This document shows, piece after piece, positions 55,067 to 62,880 of a DNA stretch of 64,000 bases. Source of the DNA: Bacillota bacterium (GTDB lineage: Bacteria > Bacillota > Clostridia > Christensenellales > CAG-138). Below the pieces are notes generated by a model that saw only the letters and a list, made by a program, of their open reading frames with translations, was not told the DNA's origin and searched no databases. Every line of letters starts with the position of its first letter. Position 1 is the first letter of the stretch. The position numbers and the translations under genes were made by a program. The stretch is taken from the NCBI GenBank assembly GCA_023426265.1, contig JAFABA010000165.1:1-64000 (forward strand). Direction: 5' to 3'.

Positions 55067-55963
55067 TCACGCCTTATCCGCAATCTTCTCGCCGAACAAC
55101 CCCTGGGGCCGCACGAGCAAAAAGGCAATGAGCACCAGGAACACCACGGCATCCTTGTACTGGGAGAACTGGATGGTGCTGTAGGACTCCACCAGGCCGA
55201 TGATGATGGAACCCAAAATAGCCCCCTTGATGTTTCCGAACCCGCCGATGACCACGCCCGCGAAGGCGCGTAATTGCAGCGAACCTAAGGTGTTGCTTAC
55301 CATAAAGATGGGCGATATCATATAACCGCCGACCGAAGCGAGGATCACCACGATGATATAGGTCGCCAAAGTGGTGACTACTGTGGGAATCCCCAAAAGT
55401 TCCGCCGCATATTTATCCTGGGCGGCAGCCTGCATCATGCGGCCGGCATATAGTTTTTCAAACAATATAAATACCAGGACGATGAGCACGATACCCACGA
55501 TGATCGTAAGCACGAATTGCCATTGAAGCGATATGGAGCCGATGCGGAACACCGCCGCCTTGCCGGTTTCGGGGTTTCTCATAAGCGGCGGCATTGAGCG
55601 CGGAAGGCTGCCCCAGATGAGAGTGGCAATTTCTTTGAGCACCATGGCTGCACCCATGGTAGAAATGACTGTCGCCGCCGGATAAGTCGCATTCCGAAGC
55701 GGCCAGTATACCGTGAACATAAATATTGTGCCGATGAGCGCAAAGGAAACCAACGCAAAAGGGATCATCAGGTACAACGGCAGCTTTACATCCACGATCA
55801 GCCAGCAGGTTACAAACGCGCCAAACATCAGCAGATCGCCCTGGGCAAAATTCATAACGCCGATCGCGCGTATGAGCAAAATCAGACCCATTGCCATCAG
55901 GGCATATATCATTCCCATGGCGACGCCGTTAACGCCAAGAGAAATTATGGTGTTTACATTCAT
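55067..55963 (-). CDS. livH: ABC importer permease, LivH type
   Basis: 298 aa, about eight helices. LivH signatures are NGVAMGMIYALMAMGLILLIRA, GVMNFAQGDLLMFGAF and a late RAFAGVVIGGFGNIKGAILG. The start at 55963 (MNVNTI) has GAGGT upstream; the longer open frame extends into the intergenic hairpin and is not credible. Confidence 0.92.
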   Translation of the reverse strand: MNVNTIISLGVNGVAMGMIYALMAMGLILLIRAIGVMNFAQGDLLMFGAFVTCWLIVDVKLPLYLMIPFALVSFALIGTIFMFTVYWPLRNATYPAATVISTMGAAMVLKEIATLIWGSLPRSMPPLMRNPETGKAAVFRIGSISLQWQFVLTIIVGIVLIVLVFILFEKLYAGRMMQAAAQDKYAAELLGIPTVVTTLATYIIVVILASVGGYMISPIFMVSNTLGSLQLRAFAGVVIGGFGNIKGAILGSIIIGLVESYSTIQFSQYKDAVVFLVLIAFLLVRPQGLFGEKIADKA

Positions 55964-56033
55964 ATTTTTACCTCGTTGCGCTTTCCCGGAATATTTCCAT
56001 ACAAGGGGCACATTTCGATGCAGCCTGCCCGCA

Positions 56034-56084
56034 GCCGCCCGGTGCTTGCCTGTTTGCCTTTCAAGCAGGCAAGCATCGGGCGGC
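56034..56084 (-). other. Long intercistronic hairpin between livK and livH
   Basis: The arms 56034-56052 and 56066-56084 (GCCGCCCGGTGCTTGCCTG type) pair over 19 bp with one wobble. No T-run follows. Such hairpins after binding-protein genes often stabilise the upstream mRNA, giving more binding protein than permease. Confidence 0.7.
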
Positions 56085-56183
56085 ACTCTGGACAGGTCCG
56101 GCAGTCCCCGCAATTTGGGTCTCCCCTCATATAGGGAAGCCCGCAGTAAAACCGCCGGAAGCACCTTCGTGTGATCTCCCGCT

Positions 56184-57425
56184 TTACCGGGTGGTCACGG
56201 TATCCAACATGGTGGCTTTCCCGTCCACATTCAGCGTAAGGAACTGGCTCGAACTGAAGCAGCGGTTCGGGGAATAATAATAGGTGGACATAGCGCCTTT
56301 ATAGCCCTCGATTTTTTCCAGCGCGCTGTTGATCGCCTCTTTATCCTCGGTGGTGCCCGCAAGTTCGCAGGCCTGCTTGAAGAGCATAATGGAGTCGTAA
56401 GCCGTTACGGCAGGCATATCCGAGTCCGCGCCGTAAGAGAGACGATAAGCTTGTGCAAAGGTTTTCCCTTCGGGGGTGGCCACTTCGACCGTCCAGTCCG
56501 CCACGGCATACCAGCCGTTGGCGGTAGCGCCCGCGTTTTCACGGCAGACAGCAGAAGCCCAGGAGGAGGATCCCAATAAGGGGATATCAAGACCGGCTGC
56601 GTCTACTTGCTGGCAGATGATGGCGGCAGGCATCTGGTGGCCAATCGCGATCAGCCCGTCCGCGTCGGAGTTCTGGATCTGGGTGATGATAGGCGCAAAG
56701 TTTTTCTCATCCACCACAAAGCCAAACTGCTTTTCGGCGGGAACAACGATACCGAGTTGCTCAAGCGAAGCGACGGTCTGGGCGCGCAGGCCTTCGCCAA
56801 AGCTTTCCGTAGAGTATAGGATGGCGGGGTTTTTCATCTCCAGGTTTTCAACGGCAGCTTTCGCGAGCAGCAGGCCTGATTTGTCGTCCGTCATGCGGGC
56901 CTGCCACATGTACGGGTTGTTTTCCTTGGGAATGTTGGCCGAGGAACCGCCCGCAAACATGGTGATTTTTTTCTCCAGCACGTTTGGCGAAGCCGCAATG
57001 CAGTTGGAGGAATATGTCGATCCGAAAAACGCCACCACTTCGGGATAGTTCATGATTTTCACCATGGCGTTTACCGAGGACTGGAGGTTATCCACTTCGT
57101 CTTCGAACACCAATACCAGTTCCTTGCCCAGGATGCCGCCATTGGCATTGATGTGCTGCACCGCAAGATTGGCGCCGTTTACCACATATTCGCCAACCAT
57201 CTTATTCGTTCCGGTAATAGGTGCGACTACGCCGAATGTGACGGAGCCCTCCAGGGCCTTGCCCGGCTCACCCTCCGATGCAGCGGGTTCGGGGGTGGTT
57301 ACGGGCGCGGGTGTGGACTCCTGGGGGGGAGTGGTCGTGCTGGACGCCGGCGGGGTTGTGGAGCATGCCGTTGCAAACAGCAGCACCATAGCAAGGAAAC
57401 ATATGCCCAATTTTAGCCTCTTCAT
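56184..57425 (-). CDS. livK: Substrate-binding lipoprotein of the importer (LivK type)
   Basis: 413 aa. Signal peptide with lipobox (LLFATAC), a Thr/Pro/Ser-rich linker of ~40 residues, then a periplasmic-binding-protein type I fold (VTFGVVAPITGTNKMVGEY; GGILGKELVLVFEDE; AFFGSTYSSNCIAASP). Being anchored outside the membrane, it captures the substrate. The start at 57425 follows GAGGGAG. First gene of the 12-gene operon, so closest to the regulator region. Confidence 0.92.
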   Translation of the reverse strand: MKRLKLGICFLAMVLLFATACSTTPPASSTTTPPQESTPAPVTTPEPAASEGEPGKALEGSVTFGVVAPITGTNKMVGEYVVNGANLAVQHINANGGILGKELVLVFEDEVDNLQSSVNAMVKIMNYPEVVAFFGSTYSSNCIAASPNVLEKKITMFAGGSSANIPKENNPYMWQARMTDDKSGLLLAKAAVENLEMKNPAILYSTESFGEGLRAQTVASLEQLGIVVPAEKQFGFVVDEKNFAPIITQIQNSDADGLIAIGHQMPAAIICQQVDAAGLDIPLLGSSSWASAVCRENAGATANGWYAVADWTVEVATPEGKTFAQAYRLSYGADSDMPAVTAYDSIMLFKQACELAGTTEDKEAINSALEKIEGYKGAMSTYYYSPNRCFSSSQFLTLNVDGKATMLDTVTTR

Positions 57426-57552
57426 TTTCTTTCTCCCTCTTTCCTGATTTTTGGAAGCGTTCCTTTTATTCGTTTTCACTCCACACGTATTTGCCACACG
57501 TGAAGCGTAAACTTCGCTGGTAGATGCGTACGGAAGCATTCGGGATTTTAAT

Positions 57553-57571
57553 ACATACTACGTAGGATGTC
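57553..57571. promoter_or_regulatory. Candidate GntR operator 1
   Basis: ACATACTACGTAGGATGTC, a partial palindrome with TACGTA at its centre, lying 128 bp upstream of livK. It shares the pattern ACATCrTACGTcGGATGT with two sites further right in the same divergent region. Confidence 0.5.
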
Positions 57572-57694
57572 TTTTAAGAAAAATAGAGGTAAGCTTTGAC
57601 TTATTTCAGTAATGATGCCGGTATTCAGGTTAAAAATCTAAGGTCAAAAAGTCTATTCAATAAATTAGGGCTAATAATTGGGAGTAATCGATAC

Positions 57695-57712
57695 GACATC
57701 ACACGTCGGATT
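57695..57712. promoter_or_regulatory. Candidate GntR operator 2
   Basis: GACATCACACGTCGGATT: second copy of the pattern, in the middle of the livK-gntR divergent region. The 481-bp region holds no gene. Confidence 0.45.
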
Positions 57713-57809
57713 AATTTGATGGGCTCATTATAGCATGCCCCTCCAAAGCTTGTCAAACCTCATTTTTAAATCAAATTTATTAGATTTCGGAGCCCTATGC
57801 AAATGCCGC

Positions 57810-57838
57810 TTGCTGACCAGACAAAAACCTGCTATGAT
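57810..57838 (+). promoter_or_regulatory. Promoter of the gntR gene
   Basis: TTGCTG (57810-57815), 17 nt, TATGAT (57833-57838). Operator 3 lies just downstream, where a bound repressor would block it. Confidence 0.6.
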
Positions 57839-57858
57839 AAATAAAAAGCAAATTATGT

Positions 57859-57878
57859 CATCATACGTCGGATGTGAT
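57859..57878. promoter_or_regulatory. Candidate GntR operator 3
   Basis: CATCATACGTCGGATGTGAT: best copy of the palindromic pattern, placed about 20 bp after the gntR -10 box and about 30 bp before its start codon. Suggests autoregulation. Confidence 0.55.
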
Positions 57879-57906
57879 TATTCACATGCGAATGGAGGCA
57901 GGATAT

Positions 57907-58635
57907 ATGTTATTTAAAACGGTGAACGAGGGACAAAAACTGTTGCCTGAAAAGGTTGCCGAGCAAATTATCCGTTTGATTGCCAACAACAACTTGGTAG
58001 CGGGCCAAAAATTGCCGAACGAATTTCAGCTGGCCGACGAGCTTCAGGTCGGCCGCAATACCGTGCGGGAGGCCGTAAAGCTGCTCGTCTCACGCAATAT
58101 TTTGGAGATTGAGCACGGCCGGGGAACCTTTGTATGCGAGAACCCCGGTTTGGTAGACGATCCGTTGGGACTGGCCTTTTTTCAGGATAAATACAAACTT
58201 GCGCAGGATCTGATGCAGATCCGGTGGATTTTGGAGCCCCAGATCGCCGCCCTCGCGGCGGATAACGCCAAAGAGGAAGATATCGCCGCCATGAAGCGCA
58301 TCAATGAGGCAATTATGGAAAAAGCCGTTGCTGAAGAGGATTATATTCCCTTGGACAGGGAGTTGCACATCCGTATTGCACAGAGCACCCAAAACCAGGT
58401 GATACCCAACCTCATCCCGATTATCGACAGCGGTATTCAGCTTTTTAACATACTGCCCTATAAAGTGGAGCGTCTTAAGGCGTTAGAAGTGCACAACGAA
58501 ATTATTGAAGCGATCGAGCGTCATGATCCAGGCGCTGCTGATCAGGCGATGCGAAAGCACCTTGAATTCAATGTGCGCAATTTTAATAAGCTGAACGAGC
58601 AGCAGTACGGCAAATTCTCCGCAATAAAAAGGTAA
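57907..58635 (+). CDS. GntR-family regulator, FadR (FCD) subfamily
   Basis: 242 aa. An N-terminal winged helix (residues ~8-75; LPEKVAEQIIRLI, LPNEFQLADELQVGRNTVREAVKLL) is followed by an all-helical FCD effector domain (~95-225) with the usual metal-binding Asp/His residues (DRELHIRIAQS, HNEIIEAIERHD, MRKHL). The FCD group binds small carboxylates or sugar acids. Divergent from the liv/dehydrogenase operon, which it probably controls. The ATG at 57907 follows GGAGG at eight bases. Confidence 0.92.
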   Translation: MLFKTVNEGQKLLPEKVAEQIIRLIANNNLVAGQKLPNEFQLADELQVGRNTVREAVKLLVSRNILEIEHGRGTFVCENPGLVDDPLGLAFFQDKYKLAQDLMQIRWILEPQIAALAADNAKEEDIAAMKRINEAIMEKAVAEEDYIPLDRELHIRIAQSTQNQVIPNLIPIIDSGIQLFNILPYKVERLKALEVHNEIIEAIERHDPGAADQAMRKHLEFNVRNFNKLNEQQYGKFSAIKR

Positions 58636-58725
58636 CGGCACTGCAATAGAGGTTTGAAAAGAGGGCCGCAACGTTCGAGCCATTTTTCACAGCGCTTTCT
58701 TTCAACAAGCGCCTTCATCTTTTAA

Positions 58726-58878
58726 GCAAACCATGGCTCAGCACCCAACTCTGTAATAATTTCGTTTTACTACAGTGTTACAGTTGGAATCCTTGCGTCC
58801 GCCATGCTTGTGAATCATATGGTGGGAAGAAAGTTCAGAAGCATTGATATGGTGGCGTCGCTGAAAAGCGTGGGATAA
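58726..58878 (+). pseudogene. Possible C-terminal remnant of a membrane protein
   Basis: An open stretch without start codon ends at TAA 58876-58878 and encodes FYYSVTVGILASAMLVNHMV, then GRKFRSIDMVASLKSVG. This looks like the last membrane helix and positively charged tail of a transporter. It lies in the 450-bp gap between gntR and the MarR/suf operon. Nothing upstream restores the gene, so it would be a decayed fragment. The rest of the gap has no gene. Confidence 0.35.
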
Positions 58879-59010
58879 TTGTACTGCTTACTTTGCAGTC
58901 GCTTCGGGCTGAGCACTTACGAAGATGCAAAAGCTATGGCCTGGACATTTCGTTCTTCTGCTTGCGAACCAATAGAAATATTGTGAGCATCTCCCTACAC
59001 CAGTAACTGT

Positions 59011-59069
59011 AGATCAATATTTTTTAGTATCTAAAAAATATTGATCTTTTTGTTTAGCAGCTATATAAT
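59011..59069 (+). promoter_or_regulatory. Promoter and operator of the suf operon
   Basis: TTGATC (59041-59046), 17 nt, TATAAT (59064-59069). A perfect 17-bp inverted repeat (AGATCAATATTTTTTAG at 59011-59027 and its complement at 59031-59047, 3-nt spacer) covers the -35 box. A repressor bound here would block RNA polymerase. The MarR-type protein encoded first in the operon is the natural candidate. The same hairpin plus TTTTTG could also act as a terminator for upstream transcription. Confidence 0.7.
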
Positions 59070-59088
59070 ATTTCCGAGGTGATGCGCA

Positions 59089-59622
59089 ATGTGTAAAAAA
59101 GAGGAGCTTATCAAAAAGCTGTACCAGTCCCTGAACATCATGATCTGCGAATCGAAAATCGCCAGGAGCTACGGGACGGGCCACAAGCTGACCTATTCGG
59201 ATATCAGCCTCTTAAAGTGCGTGCAGCGCAACGGGAACGCAAAAGCAGGCGAGTTGTCCCAATTCCTGGGCATCACCAACGGCGCAGTGGCGCAGCTTGC
59301 AAAAAAGCTGGAGGAAAAGGGATATTTGGAGCCATACCGCATCACCGGCAACAAGAAGGAAGTGTATTACAGGCTGACGCCCGACGGAGAGGAAGCCTGC
59401 CTGGGGTATGACGAGCACTACGGGAAAATGCGCTCCAGCGCCGAGGCATATATTTCCACGCTGGACGATGACACCATCGAAAAGATCACCAAATTATTCG
59501 ATCTGGTCGCCGGCAGCACCGCGGTTTCCGACCGATGTTCGATCCGCCATGCGGCGGACAAAACCGGTCCCTCTCACGAGGGGGCGATAAAGAGGTGCGA
59601 AAAATGCCAGAGACTCTATTAA
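59089..59622 (+). CDS. MarR-type regulator at the head of the suf operon
   Basis: 177 aa. Winged helix at residues ~35-100 (LKCVQRNGNAKAGELSQFLG; TNGAVAQLAKKLEEKGYLE; wing with TGNKKEVYYRLTPDG). The C-terminal tail after ~145 carries Cys150, Cys170 and Cys173 (RCSIRH... RCEKCQRLY), suitable to hold an Fe-S cluster or zinc; Cys2 and Cys20 are also present. Overlaps sufC by 19 nt. By position it should tune Fe-S assembly, like SufR or IscR in other groups, though it is of a different family. Confidence 0.75.
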   Translation: MCKKEELIKKLYQSLNIMICESKIARSYGTGHKLTYSDISLLKCVQRNGNAKAGELSQFLGITNGAVAQLAKKLEEKGYLEPYRITGNKKEVYYRLTPDGEEACLGYDEHYGKMRSSAEAYISTLDDDTIEKITKLFDLVAGSTAVSDRCSIRHAADKTGPSHEGAIKRCEKCQRLY

Positions 59623-60344
59623 GCATCAGCAGGTTATGCGCGTCCGCCGGCGGGCAGCGCATATTGAACGGCGTAGATCTTGAAATAAACAAAGGCGAGG
59701 TGCATGTGCTCATGGGCCCCAACGGAGCGGGAAAATCCACGCTCGCCAACGTCGTGATGGGCGACCCGCGCTACCTGGTGGACGAAGGAAGCATCGTTTT
59801 TAATGGCGAGGACATCACGGATGAAAAACCGGACGCTCGCGCCAGAAGGGGCATGTTCCTTTCCTTCCAGGCGCCGGAGGAGATCGCCGGAATCACTGTG
59901 GAAAATTTCCTGCGCGCCGCAAAGGCGGCGTATACCGGAGAGGATGTGAAACTCCTCCCCTTCCGTAAGGAACTCCAGTCCAAAATGAAGGAACTGGAGA
60001 TGGACCCTTCCTACGCGGCGCGGTATCTCAACGTCGGTTTTTCGGGCGGGGAAAAAAAGAAGAACGAGATTTTGCAGCTCTCCGTGCTCAACCCGAAGCT
60101 CGCGATACTGGATGAAACGGATTCGGGCCTCGATATCGACGCCGTAAAGACGATATCCGAAAGCGTGGACCGCTACAGGAATGAAGAAAACGCGGTGCTC
60201 ATCATCACGCACATCACGCGGATTTTACAACGGCTCCCCTTAAACTACGTGCATATCATGGCGGATGGGCGCATCGTCAAAACCGGCGGCGCGTCCCTGA
60301 TCGAAACAATCAACCGGGACGGCTTCGCCTCGGTCCTTGGATAA
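59604..60344 (+). CDS. sufC: Fe-S cluster assembly ATPase SufC
   Basis: 246 aa. ABC ATPase with Walker A GPNGAGKST, SufC-type signature FSGGEKKKNEIL and Walker B LAILDETDSGLDID. It forms the SufBCD scaffold complex in the cytoplasm. The start at 59604 follows GAGGTG; it overlaps the regulator gene. Confidence 0.96.
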   Translation: MPETLLSISRLCASAGGQRILNGVDLEINKGEVHVLMGPNGAGKSTLANVVMGDPRYLVDEGSIVFNGEDITDEKPDARARRGMFLSFQAPEEIAGITVENFLRAAKAAYTGEDVKLLPFRKELQSKMKELEMDPSYAARYLNVGFSGGEKKKNEILQLSVLNPKLAILDETDSGLDIDAVKTISESVDRYRNEENAVLIITHITRILQRLPLNYVHIMADGRIVKTGGASLIETINRDGFASVLG

Positions 60345-60359
60345 CGGGGTGAAACGGGG

Positions 60360-61766
60360 ATGGAAAAGCAGAAAACGAGAATAGACGATATCGACAGGGA
60401 ACGCTTCGATTTCCGGGATGCGGACAGGAGCGGCTATAAGACAAACAAGGGCCTTACCGCCGAAATCGTGACGGAAATATCCAAATTGAAGAACGAGCCC
60501 TCCTGGATGCTCAACCATCGGCTCCGTTCGCTGGAAGTGTATGATCGGCTGCCCCTGCCAACATGGGGCCCGCCGCTCGATGAACTCGATATGGACCAGA
60601 TCGTCACCTATGTGAAGCCGGATACGAATTTGAAAAGCGACTGGAACGAGGTGCCCGATTATATCAAAAACACGTTCGAACGCCTCGGCATTCCCAAGGC
60701 GGAACGGGATTCCCTCGCGGGCGTGGGAGCGCAGTACGATTCGGAAGTGGTCTACCACAACATCCGGCGCGAACTTTTGAACCAGGGCGTGATCTATACC
60801 GACATGGAAACGGCCGTGCGGGAGCACGAGGACATCGTGCGGCAGCTTTTCATGAAGCTTGTGCCGCCGGAGGACCACAAGTTTGTGGCGCTGCACGGGG
60901 CCGTCTGGTCGGGCGGCTCGTATGTGTATGTGCCGGAAGGGGTGCGCCTTAAAATCCCCCTGCAATCCTACTTCCGCCTCAACGCGCCGGGCGCCGGGCA
61001 ATTCGAGCATACGCTCATCGTCGTGGAAAAGGGCGCAAGCGTCCACTTCATAGAGGGCTGCTCGGCGCCCAAATATAACGTAGTGAACCTGCACGCTGGG
61101 TGCGTAGAGTTGTATGTACGCGAGGGCGCGACGCTGCGGTATTCCACCATTGAAAACTGGTCCAAGAACATGATGAACCTGAACACCAAGCGGGCGCTTG
61201 TGGAAAAGGACGCGGCCATAGAATGGGTCTCCGGAACATTCGGCTCGCACACCACCATGCTCTATCCCTCCAGCATCCTAAAGGGCGAGGGCGCGCGCTC
61301 CACGTTCAATGGCATCACGTTCGCCGGGAACGGACAGCATCTGGACACCGGAACCAGGGTGGTGCACGCCGCTCCCAACACCTCGTCCACCATCAGCTCC
61401 CGCTCCATCTCCAAGGACGGGGGCATCGCCATCTACCGCAGTTCCATCAACATCCTGCCCGAGGCCGCCGGATCAAAATCCTCCATCGTCTGCGAATCGC
61501 TGATGATGGACAGCGCGTCGAGGACGGATACGATTCCCGTCATGGATATCCGCAGCGACCGGGTGGATATCGGGCACGAGGCCAGGATCGGCCGCATCAG
61601 CGACGCCGCCATATTCTACCTCATGACCAGGGGGCTCTCGGAACAGGAGGCCAAGGCGATGATCGTCCGGGGGTTTGTTGAGCCCATCGCAAAGGAGCTC
61701 CCGCTGGAGTACGCGGTTGAAATGAACCGGCTCATCAGCCTTGAGCTGGAAGGGACCATCGGTTAG
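60360..61766 (+). CDS. sufB: Fe-S cluster assembly protein SufB
   Basis: 468 aa, usual length. Conserved SufB features include GAQYDSEVVYHN, VYVPEGVRLKIPLQSYFR, FIEGCSAPKY, and the C-terminal RSDRVDIGHEARIGRISDAAIFYLMTRGL segment given here in parts (SDRVDIGHEARIG; AIFYLMTRGL). A beta-helix scaffold on which the cluster is built, with SufC and SufD. GGGGTGA precedes the ATG. Confidence 0.97.
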   Translation: MEKQKTRIDDIDRERFDFRDADRSGYKTNKGLTAEIVTEISKLKNEPSWMLNHRLRSLEVYDRLPLPTWGPPLDELDMDQIVTYVKPDTNLKSDWNEVPDYIKNTFERLGIPKAERDSLAGVGAQYDSEVVYHNIRRELLNQGVIYTDMETAVREHEDIVRQLFMKLVPPEDHKFVALHGAVWSGGSYVYVPEGVRLKIPLQSYFRLNAPGAGQFEHTLIVVEKGASVHFIEGCSAPKYNVVNLHAGCVELYVREGATLRYSTIENWSKNMMNLNTKRALVEKDAAIEWVSGTFGSHTTMLYPSSILKGEGARSTFNGITFAGNGQHLDTGTRVVHAAPNTSSTISSRSISKDGGIAIYRSSINILPEAAGSKSSIVCESLMMDSASRTDTIPVMDIRSDRVDIGHEARIGRISDAAIFYLMTRGLSEQEAKAMIVRGFVEPIAKELPLEYAVEMNRLISLELEGTIG

Positions 61767-61776
61767 GAGGCGTGAT

Positions 61777-62880
61777 ATGCGGCAATTGGCAACAACCATC
61801 AACCGGATGCCCGTGCGCACGTGGCGCTGGCTCCGTGTAAACGACGCCGCGCTCGATCTTGTTGGGCCGGACAACGCATCCTTTATGGAAGACGTTTCCA
61901 TCCGCGTGTCCCGACAGATCATAGTCAAACGGGATTTTGACGGATTAACGTTGGGCAAGGACCTGACAGGACCCTTCGTCCCCCCGGAAATGGGGACGTT
62001 TATAGAGGAAAGCGCGAACCTTAAGTATCTGATCCGGATTCCCAAGGGCCACGCGGAACAGGAGCCGATCGTCCTCATGCTGCGCCTGGACGCGGAAAAC
62101 CCGATCCTTGTGGACGATATCGTGATAGAGGCGGAGGAAGGTTCCAGCGCCGAAGTGATCCTATATTATATGTCCGAACAGAACACGCCTGTACGCCACT
62201 GTGGGCGGACGCGCGTCATTGCCCGCCGGAACGCCATGGTGAAGCTCGTAAAGGTGCAGATGCTGAATAGCACGGCCGCCCATACGGATGTGGTAGGAGG
62301 CGTCGCAGAGGAAGGGGCACGGCTGGACGTGATCCTGACGGAATTGGGCGCGGCCCGCCCGCTTTCGAGCTGCAACCTGACCCTTGTGGGCGAGGGCGGC
62401 GGCGCAGATCTCGATGTGCTCTACCTTGGCGACGGCGAACGGACGCTGGATCTATCCTGCCGCGTGGAGCACCGGGGCAAAAAGACGTCTTCCCGCATCC
62501 GCGCAAAAGGAATCCTGCTGGAGCGGAGCAAAAAGGTCCTCCGCGACACGCTGGATTTTATAAGCGGCGCATCCGGCTCCAAAGGGCGCGAGGAGGAAAG
62601 CGTGCTGATGCTCAGCCCCGAAGTGCAGAACGTCTCGGTCCCCCTGCTGCTGTGCGGGGAGGACGACGTCGAGGGAGAGCACGCGGCGACCTCGGGAAGG
62701 CCGGACGATAAAATCCTCTTTTACCTGATGAGCCGCGGGATCGACGAACTGGAGGCAAAAAAGCTGCTGGCGCAGGCCGCGTTTTCCTCTACTGTGGAAA
62801 AGATACCGGACGCGTCCGTGCGGGAAAGCATCCTTACCGCCGTGCGGGAGTCCATTGAACGGGGAGGAAAGACGGTATGA
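61777..62880 (+). CDS. sufD: Fe-S cluster assembly protein SufD
   Basis: 367 aa. Beta-helix scaffold homologous to SufB, with RLDVILTELGA, YLGDGERTLDLSC, HRGKKTSSRIRAKG and the C-terminal KILFYLMSRGIDELEAKKLL. The start at 61777 follows TAGGAGG. The end overlaps sufS by 4 nt (ATGA). Confidence 0.94.
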   Translation: MRQLATTINRMPVRTWRWLRVNDAALDLVGPDNASFMEDVSIRVSRQIIVKRDFDGLTLGKDLTGPFVPPEMGTFIEESANLKYLIRIPKGHAEQEPIVLMLRLDAENPILVDDIVIEAEEGSSAEVILYYMSEQNTPVRHCGRTRVIARRNAMVKLVKVQMLNSTAAHTDVVGGVAEEGARLDVILTELGAARPLSSCNLTLVGEGGGADLDVLYLGDGERTLDLSCRVEHRGKKTSSRIRAKGILLERSKKVLRDTLDFISGASGSKGREEESVLMLSPEVQNVSVPLLLCGEDDVEGEHAATSGRPDDKILFYLMSRGIDELEAKKLLAQAAFSSTVEKIPDASVRESILTAVRESIERGGKTV

